A stretch of DNA of 64,000 nucleotides from Coffea arabica (GCF_036785885.1 NC_092323.1:16934501-16998500); one strand, 5' to 3'; counted from the stretch's first letter, positions 22,312 to 33,600 are shown. The notes: generated by a model not told the origin, from the letters alone. Translations and numbers: made by a program.

Positions 22312-23500
22312 TAAATAAGTATTATCTGTTGCGGTCTATGCTCTGCAGGGTAGATAGGCAATGTCAAACAAAGACGCCAACAGATGGAAGTGTCAAACTA
22401 ATGTCCCGACTCATATAGGCGTGTTCTTGGAATGGCATCTGTACTTACTGAGCCTTCGTGACAAGAAAGGCGTGGTTATAGGGCTGTAGCATATGAGCTA
22501 AGAAATTACGCCTTCATTTCCAATCTTTACAATTTGTTCCAGAAACTGCTGCCGCCTGTCCAGAATCATTGTAGACATGCCAAGCAAGCAAAGACTTGTC
22601 ACTAAACAGTAATTTCCGGTACCCAACAAGGCGTCTCTTTGTCGCTGCTCCGCTCACTGCCTTGAACCTCCCAAAAACCTCCGGATTTCCATGAGCCCGT
22701 CCGACGCCGCCGGAGACCGTTGCTCGCTTTCAACTCCCCCGTTTCACACCTCTAAACCGAAAAATTTTTCATAGGTTTGAGTTCAAATAGTTTAAAATGC
22801 GCAGATGGAAGCCGCTTGGTTCGTCAGCACATTCAATTTTTAAGAATTTTTTGGTAGTTTTAATCAATAATTAATTATTTTTGCTCAATCCAAAATTACT
22901 TACTATTTGATTTATCGCTTCATATCTTCTTCTGTTCTTTTTCATTTTATTTTTTGCCGCAGTTTCGGAGTTCAAATTTTTCTAGAATGTTCAGCTGGAA
23001 AGAGGCCGTTGCAAGGGGCATTTCCGGCATTGGATCACCGCCGATGTAAGAAACCATTATAGGCTGTAATTTGTTTGGTTATTGCGCATTTGTTCGATTG
23101 TTCATTACAAAGATGGTTTTACCACAGTTTAGGTGTGCTTAAGGAATATATATTATCCCCTAGGAGGAAGAAAAAACAAAACTTTGCGGCCCAAAATTAA
23201 GAACAAAAATGGTAAATAACACAAAGCTGAAATAGATTACTCAAATGGTTTGGCACAAAGGAAATGTGACTGTTCTAGAGTTCCTTTCTTTACGTGTCTA
23301 TTCGTTACTTAGCTTGTTGATTCACAAATTAATATAGTGTAACGAGTTCACCTGTAATTTACTGTCGAGTCTCCGTTCAATTTCCAGTGGTTTACCTTTG
23401 AGATGATATTGAGTCAGAGATGATGATTTAGAATAGACAAGGCAATTTGGTTTTACAAATTTATTAAATGATTCTTCTTGTTATGAGTAGTTAAATTTTA
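22312..23500. other. Spacer with one orphan first-exon-like frame
   Basis: A GC-rich patch lies at 22615-22740. At 22987-23049 a short frame, MFSWKEAVARGISGIGSPPM, is followed by a TGTAAGA that could act as a splice donor; it looks like a first exon, but no continuation was found. Nothing else is recognisable. Confidence 0.35.
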
Positions 23501-24195
23501 GTTAATAAACCTACAAGCAAATTTCTGGAGATGGTGGGAAGGACTGTTAGAAGCAACACAAAGAGTTAATGGCCAAGAGCACATAGAGTTAACAATCAAC
23601 ATTCTTTGGCAAATCTGGAAAGCAAGGAACAAGGTCAGGTTCAACAATTCAAAAATGGAGGAAATCAACATTGTGAGAAAAGCCCAGCAAGAATGGATGG
23701 AATTCAATGAAGTTAAGAAACAAGAAGGCAGAAAAGGCATTGCTGAAACAACTCCAAATCAGCAACTTAGAAGCTGGAAACCACCAATGGAGGGTGTGTA
23801 TAAGATAAACACAGATGCTGCAATTTCCTCACAAATGATCAGAACCGGAAAAGGAAATGTAACTAGGAACCGGAAAGAAGAGATTTTAAAAGTTTGGGTG
23901 ATAATGGAGGAAAAGATATGAGAACCAAAACTAGAGGAGGCCCTGGCAATCAGAATAGCTATGCAATTGGGAAAAGAAGCAAGTTGGAGGAAGATCGAAA
24001 TACTGTCTGACTGGAAAAGTGTGATAGACTGCATTACAATAGGCTCCTGCATTGACTGCAATTGTGCCATGGTACTGGAGGATATACAAGAGCTGAGGGA
24101 GTTTTTTGACCAACGCAATTTCTCCTTTATATATAGAGCAAACAATGAGTTGTGTCATAGGCTAGCAAAATTTTCTTTGAAACTAATTAATGATG
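23501..24195 (+). pseudogene. LINE RNase H fragment, copy A
   Basis: Frames here encode the 3' end of a non-LTR retrotransposon protein: MEEINIVRKAQQEWMEF, GVYKINTDAAI (start of the RNase H-like domain), LEEALAIRIAMQLGKEA, KIEILSDWKSVIDCI and FSFIYRANNELCHRLAKF. An in-frame stop after VWVIMEEKI splits the frame near 23921. No reverse transcriptase precedes it. A closely similar copy lies at about 30990-31673, and both copies run into the same TRIM-like terminal repeat. Confidence 0.82.
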
Positions 24196-25432
24196 TGTTA
24201 GGGAGAAACAACTCGAGAGAATCCATCAAATAACTCAACATGTAAGTCAGGAATCCAACTTTAACCAAAAAACTTAAACTGTTAGGTCTCGGGTCCATAC
24301 TTACATATTAACCACTCTTTTTTCGTCTCTTGAACAAATATGAAACATAGTCTTTTACTCATAAACCTAACAAATTTCCTCCTTTATAAGTAACCCCTCA
24401 CATTAAATCCAAGTTTACAATCTATTGTTCGAACTCACTTTAATACTCAACATAAACCCACCTTATCATCTAAGATCATTTCTTCTCCCAATCATGGACT
24501 CATTCTTCTTCAAGATCCAAACTGAATTTTTGGACGCTTGCCAATGCTTGGCTCCTTTGTCTAACACCAACCGGCCCCTCTACCAAACTCATGGCGTACT
24601 TGATCCAACATTAACCAAACTTCTTAGCACTTTGGCATTTCGATCCATCTTCAAGAAGAAAATTTTCACCGGTCCAATTTCGAGAAAAATTCTGATGCGG
24701 TTGAGCACGAGACCCATGGTGCTCCAGTAGACCCTGTGAAGGTGCCCCAAGACCCAGTGACACGAGCACGAGGTAAGAGATTCAAGGAGTCGCTTCAAAC
24801 CTTGGTTCATGCCGTCCAAGCCCAAGAGAAACCGCCCATTGAAGGGATTGAGTTGGAAGATCCTTGCAAGACGACTAAAGTGTTGCTTACAATTGAAAAT
24901 GCGCTCCGCTGAGTTGGGCTAGTTTCGGCCAAGGGAAGGCCCAAGGGGCTGGCCGAATTTTCCTTGTTATTTTTCCAGTTTATTAGGTCTTCGTCACCGC
25001 TATAAATAGCCTCAAGTCGGATGTTACATTCAGTTTTTGAGATTATTGAATAAAAATTCCAGAATTTCATCCATTCATTGTGGCAAAAATCCCTTAGCTT
25101 GAAAAAGCTAAGTTGAACATCCTAGAGTTAATCCTAGGTTGCTCTTGACTTATCAATCAAGCACACACACTTGATTGTGGCGTCCTCTACTGTTGAATCT
25201 GTTCTTGAGTGGTCCAAGTTCGGGTTCAACTCCATCAAATCGTCAACGTGTTCCTCTAGATCCGAAGTAGCTTCCGCGTCTCGCATCAAATTCACTTGCC
25301 CATGAGTAGGCCAGTCTCACAATGAGAAACTCTGATATCACTTGTTAGGGAGAAATACCTCGAAAAAGCCCATTGAAAAGTCCAATATGTAAATCAGGAG
25401 TACAACTTTGATCCAAAACCTTAAACACAAAT
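24196..25432 (-). mobile_element. TRIM-like retroelement, copy A, with a nested solo LTR
   Basis: Read on the minus strand, a terminal repeat of about 119 bp (24196-24314, ending ...CCCTAACA) is preceded by a purine-rich tract (complement of CTCTTTTTTCG), and the other terminal repeat begins at 25343. Next to the latter is TGATATCAGAGTTTC, close to the initiator-Met tRNA primer-binding site TGGTATCAGAG. The two repeats match over their first 85 or so bases; the right one then diverges. The interior without the nested LTR is only about 430 bp and has no coding capacity, which fits a terminal-repeat retrotransposon in miniature. Boundaries are approximate. Confidence 0.55.
24693..25288. mobile_element. 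Solo LTR inside the TRIM-like element
   Basis: The 596-bp segment begins TGATGCGG and ends CGCATCA (TG...CA with inverted ends) and is flanked by the 5-bp repeat AATTC at 24688-24692 and 25289-25293. It holds a TATA-like CTATAAATAG and a later AATAAA, as an LTR promoter and poly(A) region would. The related copy at 42.06 kb has the uninterrupted site (AGAATTTACTTG), so this is a later insertion reduced to a single LTR. The family (copia or gypsy) cannot be told. Confidence 0.87.
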
Positions 25433-26372
25433 TTTTCAAACCGGATAAAAGATCCAGCACAAAGGATTATGAGAGCAATTTGCCCCTTTTGTAAAGTATA
25501 CTTGTATTATCAAGTTTAAATTAATACAAATGTTATCGTTTGACAAAAAAAATCTCGGACTTGACAGTTGGAGGTGGAAAGGATTTGGGGAGGGATAGGA
25601 GCACGAGAATTAATAAAGAAACTTCTTTTTGCTATATGAAGAGTATAAAAAAACAAATTTTGGTAATAATAATTATTGTGTGCGCTATCATAACTATAGT
25701 GTTTCACATAAAAAAACATAAGAAGATTTCAGCAAATTTGATTTTGTATGACGTCGTATCATGACGCATTTGCGCCAGTTAACTTTGTACATGATGACTT
25801 CAATTGTTCAACGGAGGAAACAATTATAACCCAATATGACTGACGACCCGCAACGTAGATGGTTAATAACTAAGTCCCAAAATTGACATCTGTTTGAATT
25901 GCTATTTTCTAAAAGTATTTTAAAAAATATATATATATACTATAATAATTTGATGTATGAGAGGTAAAAAAGTAATTAAAAAATCTATTCACAGAAAATA
26001 TAAATTTTTTAAGGAAAAATGTTGGTGATTTGGTGGATCTTAAATTAAGCTATAAGAAGTTCTTCATATACATATATATACCCAAGGAAGTATTTAGGCA
26101 TCAAGAAATCAGAGAGTTTGAAGTTGAATTAGGAACCTCATAATTATCTGGCTAAGTCATAATAACAATACTGAGTTTGCTAACTAGAAGGAGAGCTACA
26201 TGATATTAGAACTCTAGTTTAGACTACTTTAGCAGCTTTTTGACTTAGTAGATATTGGAATTGCTAAGCTTTTTTTCATCTATCTTTTCCTACTAATTTC
26301 ATGATAAAACCTTTGTACAAAACTTTACCACATTCTGATCCGTGTACTATATAGAAATGTATTGATGAAAGG
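25433..26372. repeat. Repeat segment shared with 42.2-43.3 kb (copy A)
   Basis: From the TRIM-like terminal repeat to about 26372 the sequence is collinear with 42207-43282 at high identity, judged by eye, including ATCTTGGACTTGACAGTTGG-like and ACAAAACTTTACCACATTCT blocks. It has no convincing gene; a small Lys/Ile-rich frame is conserved in both copies but looks incidental. Confidence 0.8.
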
Positions 26373-27091
26373 GATAATTTCATAAACCTCCTCTGAGATT
26401 TTTGACAATTTCACTAAGCTCCCCAGAGATGGTTCCTAGTAAATTTTGTGTGTTTGTGTGTGTGTGTGTGTGTGTTTTTTTTTTTGGGGTAAATAGTGAA
26501 TTGTGTGTAGTACTTGACACATACCCTACAAAAAATTTTGTTTTTGGGGTGCTAAAATTGACCTGATGCATTTATGATCTAAATTATTGACATATTGCAT
26601 TTATACGAGCTTTTTGCATGTCGGTGTTTATATTGCTTCACGTTTGTGTTGTTCTAAATTGCCAAGGCTTTTTCCTATCATTTTCCCCTTTCTAAAATCT
26701 AAATTTGTGTAAAGGATTTAATATAATGTTTTAACTTTACTTCTTGTACAATTCTTTTCACCTTTTTTTTTTGGTTCAGAAGCCACATCTTGGGGTTGAG
26801 GGGTTTTGCCAACAAACCTCACGCATTGAAATTTGGCCTTTGGATTACATGGGTTATAAAAAAAAAAAAAAAAAACTAAAATGCTTGGGGTAAATTGTAA
26901 TGCACCACATAGAGTAATTAACCACATGGCTACAAAATCTGAAGCAGCTGTGAAAGCTTTGAAGCAAACATTTATGGAAGCTTTATTTAATGATGATAGA
27001 GTTGGATGCATGACATTATAAAATCATGCTAAATTTTCATTCTTCAACCATTGGAGTAGCTTCCTCTTTGCCTCTTCTTCTAGTGATTTTC
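26373..27091. other. Spacer with truncated inverted-repeat element and microsatellite
   Basis: A GGGATAATTTCATAAACCTC end starts at 26374 and matches the terminal repeat of the elements at 45865 and 62289, but no partner end was found, so it is a truncated copy. A (TG)n run lies at 26446-26475. The copy B segment at 43.28 kb lacks this insertion. The rest is AT-rich with poly(A) and poly(T) tracts. Confidence 0.55.
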
Positions 27092-27319
27092 TTATCCAAT
27101 CCGGGGGCCCACAATGACATTGTCATTTTCATCCAAAAAAACAAAAACACGATTGCAGCAAAAATCTGCAAGTATAAATCGACTATGACCAGGCACAACT
27201 GTGACGAATGGGTTCTCTTTCTCGATTACTGCCTTTGCATGCTGTCCATTCGTTCCCTTCAATTCAGGCGGCCACTCATATTTGTAAGCTGCATCAAAAT
27301 ATTTGTTTAGAACTTCCAT
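27092..27319 (-). CDS. Potato inhibitor I family serine protease inhibitor
   Basis: The 75-residue frame holds the family core: EWPPELKGTNGQHAKAVIEKENP, the reactive-loop region following VTVVPG, then DFCCNRVFVFLDENDNVIV and the hallmark C-terminal PRIG. These small proteins inhibit chymotrypsin- or subtilisin-like proteases and are often wound- or pathogen-induced. The usual loop residues (EGT, VTxDFR) are altered to GHSRFILADFCC, so target specificity may differ. The ATG at 27319 gives a normal length, but TTTTGATGCAG just before the core looks like a splice acceptor, so the true N-terminus may come from an upstream exon. A frame at 27827-27895 (MAQRIPYPPCFSGC, followed by a GTTAGT donor) is a candidate, but its phase does not fit. 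Confidence 0.7.
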   Translation of the reverse strand: MEVLNKYFDAAYKYEWPPELKGTNGQHAKAVIEKENPFVTVVPGHSRFILADFCCNRVFVFLDENDNVIVGPRIG

Positions 27320-28825
27320 TGAGTACTAAGAAGGATGTTGGAGACCAAAACCAAACCAAATGGCAAGATCGCAAAACTTTATGGGGTGGCGATTTTTTTT
27401 TTTTTTTTAAAAAAAGAAGAAGACGAAGAAGAAGATGATGATGATGATCAGCAGAGAAAATTCTGAAATTTATATCAGAATATTTGAGTTTGGTATATGC
27501 TTTTTGTTAATCAAGAATCTATTCATTCTCAAAGAATCATATTAAAATCAAATAACATATGAAGTATTTGACAAACATTGGATCATTTTTTTGGTTGTTT
27601 TGGGGGGAGGGGGGGGGGGACATTGGACTATTATTTGACGAATTTGTTGAGATAAATCAAGCGTAGAAGATGGAGTGATTTGGGACTACTAAATCATTTC
27701 AATAGAAATGAAGAGTTTTCAACTCTTTCTTAGAAACTCCCAGCCAAAGGATTTTGCTACAACCCAAGATACCAATTCTTGGTGCTTGAGTCTAGCAGCA
27801 TTTTTTGTGAATAGCGGTTGACTAACCTGGGGGGTGCAACACTCGCGTTTATTGCAGCCGGAAAAACAGGGTGGATATGGAATTCGTTGAGCCATTTCTC
27901 TTTGAAATATTGATGCTGTATATCTATGTAGGTGAAAGGTTGAGGAACCTAGAGGCAAATATATATAGGCATGCAGTAGCGGAGCCAAGATGCAGCTGTG
28001 AGGGAGCAAAACATTTTAATAAAGAAGGCTAATATCAATATGGCAACTTTTAATTGTCTAAATATTTTTCAGATTTTCTTCCTCATTTGGAATTTTTTTT
28101 TAGATTTTCAATAGGATAAGTATAAAAATTTTATCTTTAACGAAGACATGAAATAATAGATATATGCATGGATGGAAAGTGTTAAATTGTAGTCCACGCA
28201 TGGAAGGTGACGTTTGCAAATATTTAATGGTTTTAATAGTTTTGAGTGTATAGACAAGTAGGTGCATTTTTGACGTGTATGCGTGCAAACAAACACCAAC
28301 ATGATGCGTTCACACATACAACTGTAAACAAACCAAACTGTTAATGAATAGTTTTGGCTCTATTCGTTAAATGTTAGATTTGAATTCGATTTTGAACAAG
28401 CTTGAACTCGAATTCAAATCAATCTTAGGATTTGTTTAACATATCGAATCGAATCTGGACTTGTAAACATCTGGCTCGTTAACGCTCGAATAAAGTTTTT
28501 TTATTTAATATATATAACTATTTTATATGTAATAATACATTTATTATTAAAATAATAATAAATATAAAAATTAATAAAATCTCTAGCTCTCATATTTAAT
28601 TCAAGTCTACCGAATATTCGAATCAAACTCCAGCTTAAATTTTAAGCTTGTATAGGATTCGAGCCTAAAATTTTGAATCAAGCCTGACAATTTCAAAGTT
28701 TGATTTGATTCAATTCAATATATATGTGTGTGTGTATTTATATATGTTTATATTTATGTGTTTATCGTATATATGTATGTATATAGTGTTTTCGATTTTT
28801 TAACCTTATTTATTGAACCATTAGG
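27320..28825. other. Spacer downstream of the LINE, upstream of the inhibitor gene
   Basis: Contents: a purine-rich GAA/GAT low-complexity run (about 27410-27450), a G run at 27601-27619, a GCAGTAGCGGAGCCAAG motif at 27975 resembling the start of common short plant transposons, and AT-rich repeats with clustered GAATTCGA-like motifs from 28380 to 28700. No gene was found apart from the possible inhibitor exon at 27827-27895. Confidence 0.45.
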
Positions 28826-28900
28826 GGTTGGCTCAATGGTCAAGGAAGGGTTCTTAGAATCTTTCTTACTACCAAGTTCATAATTCAAATCTTGGACTTG
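28826..28900 (+). mobile_element. Fragment resembling a tRNA-derived SINE head
   Basis: The stretch AGGGGTTGGCTCAATGGTCA followed at about 45 bases by AAGTTCATAATTCAAATC resembles the A and B boxes of a tRNA-derived SINE, and is abruptly followed by LINE protein-coding sequence. No target duplication was identified. Confidence 0.4.
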
Positions 28901-31673
28901 AGATTTGGAGATGTTCAACATAGCTTTGCTAGCAAAGCAGCTTTGGAGAATAATTGTACATCCAAATATGCTTGTTAGTAGAGTAGTTAGAGCAAAATAT
29001 TTGAAAAGAGAACAAGATTGGGTGAGGGAAGCTCCTAAATCAGCTTCATACTTATGGAAAAGTCTACTAAGTGCCAGATTTCTATTGGTAAATGGGATCA
29101 CAAACAAGTTGGAGATGGGAGCACTATCATAGTTTGGCATAGGGGTGGGCAAAAAAACCCGCCGATCTGGAAACCTGATGAACCTGATCCAATCCGATGT
29201 GAGAAATATATAGGATATCCGATTTGATTTTTCTTAGCGGGGCAGATGAGGTTGGGTACTCGCAAAATATGGATACGGATACGGATCAAAAATATAAAAC
29301 TCGCGGGTACCCGACCCGCAAGGTATATTATATAAATATCAAAAAATTAGGGTCATTTTACAATTTTATAATTTTTAATCCTAAGTGTAAGTGAAGTGGC
29401 TCACAGTTTCATATTCTAATCCCATTTGATCCGCCTCTCCTCATCTTGTCTGAAGAAAGCGAATATTCTCGGTAAAGCCTAAACCAAATGAACAAAACGA
29501 AGAAAAATTTGTGAAAACTCTATCATAAAAATTGTTCATCCCTTTTATTCTTTTTATTTTTATTCTACCTCCATCGATCTTTCCTGCAAATTTTTCATCA
29601 ATTCAATCAAAGATTTGTGTTTGAGCTCCAATTTTCTGTTAGCTAGATAATTAAAATATTTGTGTCTTTCATTTATTTATTTATTTGATATATTTTATTG
29701 CAATTATATCTCTTAAATTTGTCGTTTTATTTTAGTGCAAAAAATTTATTTTTCTTTTTTATCACCTTTAATGCCATAAGGTCTATTCCAAAGATGTAAG
29801 GAAGTTTTTTCAAGATTATTTTGGTTATACTTTCTCTAAAAATAATTAGCTTTGTTCAATTCTTTTCCGGATTTGATTCCACCGTCAACTCATTCGGAAT
29901 GCAGTCTTGCACCATAACATCCTTAAGGAAGCTGGGAAAGTTGCCAAAAACTTATTATTCTTATGTGTGTTGTTTTGTAGAAGGATAAAATGTGTGAGAA
30001 CAGTGATGTATTCAAAATTATCAAGAAATTTCATTTTGTCTATTAGATATTATAATTCTAATATGTACAAAATTTATGAGATCTGTTTAACTGTTGGATG
30101 AAATGTGTGAGAATGGTGATGTATGGACTTTGATTACAATATTTCCATCAATATTAATTGGAAAGCAGGTTTTTTTATTGGAAAACATGTTGATATTAAG
30201 TGGAAAGCAATTTCTTTTATTGAAAAATAGTTTTTTTAGGGACGGGTATCCTATGACCCGCCCCCTTTTTTCGAGTACCTGCACATTACTCGGGTACTCA
30301 AAGACATTAGGAGTGAGTTAGGGTCGCAAAATGGCTGATCCGATATATTAGGGTCAGGTCAACCAAATCATGTTAGGAGCGGGTACCCGACCCGTACCCA
30401 TCCCTAGTTTGGCATGATTGATGGATACCAAACTCAAGAAATGGGAAAGTGAGACCAAATAGAGCAGCACAAGCTGAGGTCCAATATGTCAAATATTTGA
30501 TTAGACAGGGACAATGGAACAAGGAGCTACTAAACAGAATCTTTAGCAAAGAGGAGGCTCAGAAGATTGCAAACATTCCACTCAGCATATACCAGAAAAG
30601 GGATTGACTAGTTTGGAACAACTCCAAAACTGGAGTGTACATAGTGAAATCTGATTACGTGTTAGCAAGGGAAATGGTGGCACAAGTTGCAAAAACAGTG
30701 CAGATCAAGGAGCAGACAAGTAACCATAACAGAAAAAAGAGCTTGTAGAAAAAAGTGTGACTGTGTGGGGAACAAACGTCAAACACAAATTGAAACACTT
30801 TATACGAAAATGTTTACAGAATTGTCTTCTAGTTAATGAAGTGGTGCACAAAAGGATAGGGAAAGGACGCAATATATGTACAAGCTGTGGGGATGGAATT
30901 GACACTCTGGAACACCTCTTTTTTTTATTGTGATTATGCCAAAAAGATTTGGAAACTCAGTCCACTCAACTGGGATGGGTTAATAGTCCTACAAGCAAAT
31001 TTTTGGAGATGGTGGGAATGACTGTTAGATGCAACGCAAAGAGTTAATGGCCAGGAGCACATATAGTTAACAATCACCATTCTTTGGCAAATCGAGAAAG
31101 CAAGGAACAAGGTCAGGTTCAACAATTCAAAAATGGAGGAAATCAACATTGTGAGAAAAGCTCAGCAAGAATGGATGGAATTCAAGGAAGCTAAGGAACA
31201 AGAAGGCAGAAAAGGAATTGCTGAAACAATTCCCAATCAGCAACTTAGAAGATGGATACCACCAATGGAGGGTGTGTATAAGATAAACACAGATGGTGCA
31301 ATTTCTTCACAAATGAACAGAACAGGAAAAGGAATTGTAGCTAGGAACTGGAAAGAAGAGACTTTAAAAGTTTGGAGGATAATGGAGGAAAAGATAGGAG
31401 ACCCAAAACTAGAGGAGGCCCTGGCAATCAGAATACCTATGCAATTGGGAAAAGAAGCAAGTTGGAGGAAGATCGAAATACAGTCTGACTGGAAAAGTGA
31501 GATAGACTGCATTACAACAGGCTCCTGCATTGACTGGAATTGTGCCGTGGTACTGGAGGATATACAAGAGTTGAGGGAGTTTTTTGACCAATGTAATTTC
31601 TCCTTTATATATAGAGTAGGCACAAAGTTGTGTCATAAGCTAGTAAAATTTGCTTTGAAACTAGTTAATGATG
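28893..31673 (+). pseudogene. LINE (non-LTR retrotransposon) 3' part, copy B, interrupted
   Basis: Left of the hAT insertion, the frame reads LEMFNIALLAKQLWRII and KSASYLWKSLLSARFLL, typical of the C-terminal half of a plant LINE reverse transcriptase protein. Right of the insertion come WNKELLNRIFSKEEAQKI, a zinc-knuckle-like ICTSCGDGIDTLEHLFF (zf-RVT type) and the RNase H-like domain (GVYKINTDGAI, KIEIQSDWKSEIDCI, FIYRVGTKLCHKLVKF). Several stops and frame changes are present, and the catalytic reverse transcriptase core is missing, so it is 5'-truncated and dead. The target site GTTTGGCA falls within the conserved VGDGSTIIVWHD motif, which reads through when the insertion is ignored. Confidence 0.87.
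29140..30406. mobile_element. hAT-type element inserted in the LINE
   Basis: The 1267-bp insertion begins TAGGGGTGGGC and ends with the complement of TAGGGATGGGT. It is flanked by a perfect 8-bp duplication GTTTGGCA (29132-29139 and 30407-30414). Near both ends are GGGTACCCGACCCGC-type subterminal motifs, common in plant hAT elements. No transposase is recognisable, so it is non-autonomous. Short open frames inside show no homology. Confidence 0.92.
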
Positions 31674-31776
31674 TGTTGGGAGAAACACCTCGAAAGAGCT
31701 CATCAAAAAATCCAATATGTAAATTAGAAAACCAACTCTAACCCAAAAGTTTAAACTATTAGGTTTTAAGTTCTTA
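31674..31776 (-). mobile_element. TRIM-like terminal repeat fragment at the end of LINE copy B
   Basis: The stretch beginning TGTTGGGAGAAACACCTCG matches the terminal repeats at 24196, 25343 and 42120. It joins the LINE at the same point as in copy A and is cut on the right by the next element. Confidence 0.65.
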
Positions 31777-33600
31777 CTAAAACAAGAAACTAAAAGAATT
31801 AGAAAATAAACAAATAGAATAGCTTAGTCCAATTCCATCATTCTTTCCTTAAACTAATCTCAGCATTGTGGTTATTTCCAATTCTATCATGAGTTTGAAT
31901 TTCCATGAAAAATTCAATCGTAGTAAACACAATATCCAACCCCAACTTATGATTAGTCTTCAACTTTATCTTTACATGTGGCAATGGACAAAACTTGTAT
32001 TTCTCGAACAATTTCTTTGCTTGGTCACTTTTGTCAAAAAAACTCAAACATGTTCATCCATTCTTAATTGTACACTCCATAATTTAATTCATCTACGTCA
32101 CTTAGAAAACTTCCCAAGACTAGAAAATCATAATTTCCACCACCAAAGTTTTTAACATCAGTATCTTTTTCCTTTAATTTTTTCACACAAACAACTGTGT
32201 CAACTTTAGTAGTACCACAATTTTCAATCACAATTTCAATTTCATCAGCAAATTCACTTTCTTCCTTCAACCACACTCATGAAACTTCCTTTTGAGTCAC
32301 AAATTCTTCATCTTCATGTGCAGATATAATTTTTGCAATTTCTTCTTTATCTTCCTCATCAAACAATTCTTTTTCTTTTTTTTTTTGTCATAAGTTTCTT
32401 CTTTATTGATAAAATCATCATCACAAATTGCACCAAACGATGTCTGCAACTGAAGATCATCAACCGATTCAAAATCTTCATAAATTTCTTCATCATCTAC
32501 ATACTTGTCTTCGTTAAAATCTACTTTTCAGGTATTATCAAAATTTGGAACATAACCATGATGAGGATCCATATCTACCATAAAGTCAAAAATATCTTGC
32601 CAAAAAATGTGAAGCAAATGAGAATGATGAATAAGCTTCTTAAAAAGCATCTCAAACATTGATTTTCTCATAATTTGAAAAAACAATATTGTCTTCTTTT
32701 TACTTTCTTCTTTTGTCATCGATTTTGCACAATATGCATAAACAATCTATCCTAAATTGCATTGCCAAAGATATGTTTTCATTGGTTGTCTCCAACGCAG
32801 ATGACTAGATCAATATTTAATATAAGTAGTCATCATTCCAAAATTTTCACCATTAACCAAATCTCTATGCTATGGATAAATAGGATCAAAAATCAATTTA
32901 CCCTTTGACAAGAATATTCATCAATCATCTGTGCCCTGGTTAACTTTTTGACTCGATAAACTGTAACCAATTCAAATTCATTAATGAACTTAATTTTGTC
33001 TGATTATTCTTGTCCATTCCAAGCACCAAATAAATAGCTATAGTAGAATTTCTTTCAAATATTTACCACAACTAGAACCAATTTTGTGTTTCGATTTTCA
33101 ACAATAAATCTTCTAATTTTGTGCCCCAATTTCACGAACAAGTCTTAGGATCAAAGTTTAGGGTTTTGATACCACTTGTTTGCACACACAAAAAAAAGGG
33201 GCACGGCGGAAGTAGTTTTAACAAATAAAAATACGTAGAAAGAAGAGGAAAATAAATGCAGAAACAAATACTCAACAATTTTATTAATTCAAAACTCAAC
33301 AATAACAATATCAAGTTGTAATCTTTTGCTTACAACAATTCACAATCTCAACTTAAAGGTTTTTCCTCAACTCATTCTTCAAGACTCGATTCGACTCAAT
33401 TCTTCAAGTAATAATCTACCATAATATTAGTATTTATAGATTGCAAAACTTCCTAAAAAAGTACAATTGTAAACTGAAACTTATTTGGAAATTGACTTGA
33501 AATTCCTAAATTGATATGAAATTAAATAAACAGACACCAAAACAAGAAACTAAAGGCATTAGAAAATAAACAAATAGAATAGTTTAGTTTAATTCCATCA
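31777..33600 (-). mobile_element. Degenerate non-autonomous LTR retrotransposon
   Basis: On the minus strand the 5' LTR spans 33600 to 33177 (TGATGG...CAAACA, 424 bp). It is followed after two bases by TGGTATCAAAACCC, a Met-tRNA-type primer-binding site. The internal region (about 1.3 kb) ends in a purine tract (complement of TTCTTTCCTT at 31841-31850) and then a 3' LTR that matches the start of the 5' LTR for only about 64 bases (31777-31840) before truncation. The interior encodes broken frames with acidic stretches (YVDDEEIYEDFESVDDL) but no protease, integrase or reverse transcriptase. It is therefore a non-autonomous or heavily deleted copy. Confidence 0.75.

Noticed and set aside
25540-25764. 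Conserved Lys/Ile-rich frame shared with 42318-42623
   Set aside because: It is conserved only because the whole segment is repeated; it begins in a low-complexity A run and has different ends in the two copies.
27719-28009. 96-residue minus-strand frame as a separate gene
   Set aside because: Only the MAQRIPYPPCFSGC part with a following donor looks exon-like; the rest has no homology. It is kept only as a possible first exon of the inhibitor gene, with a phase conflict.
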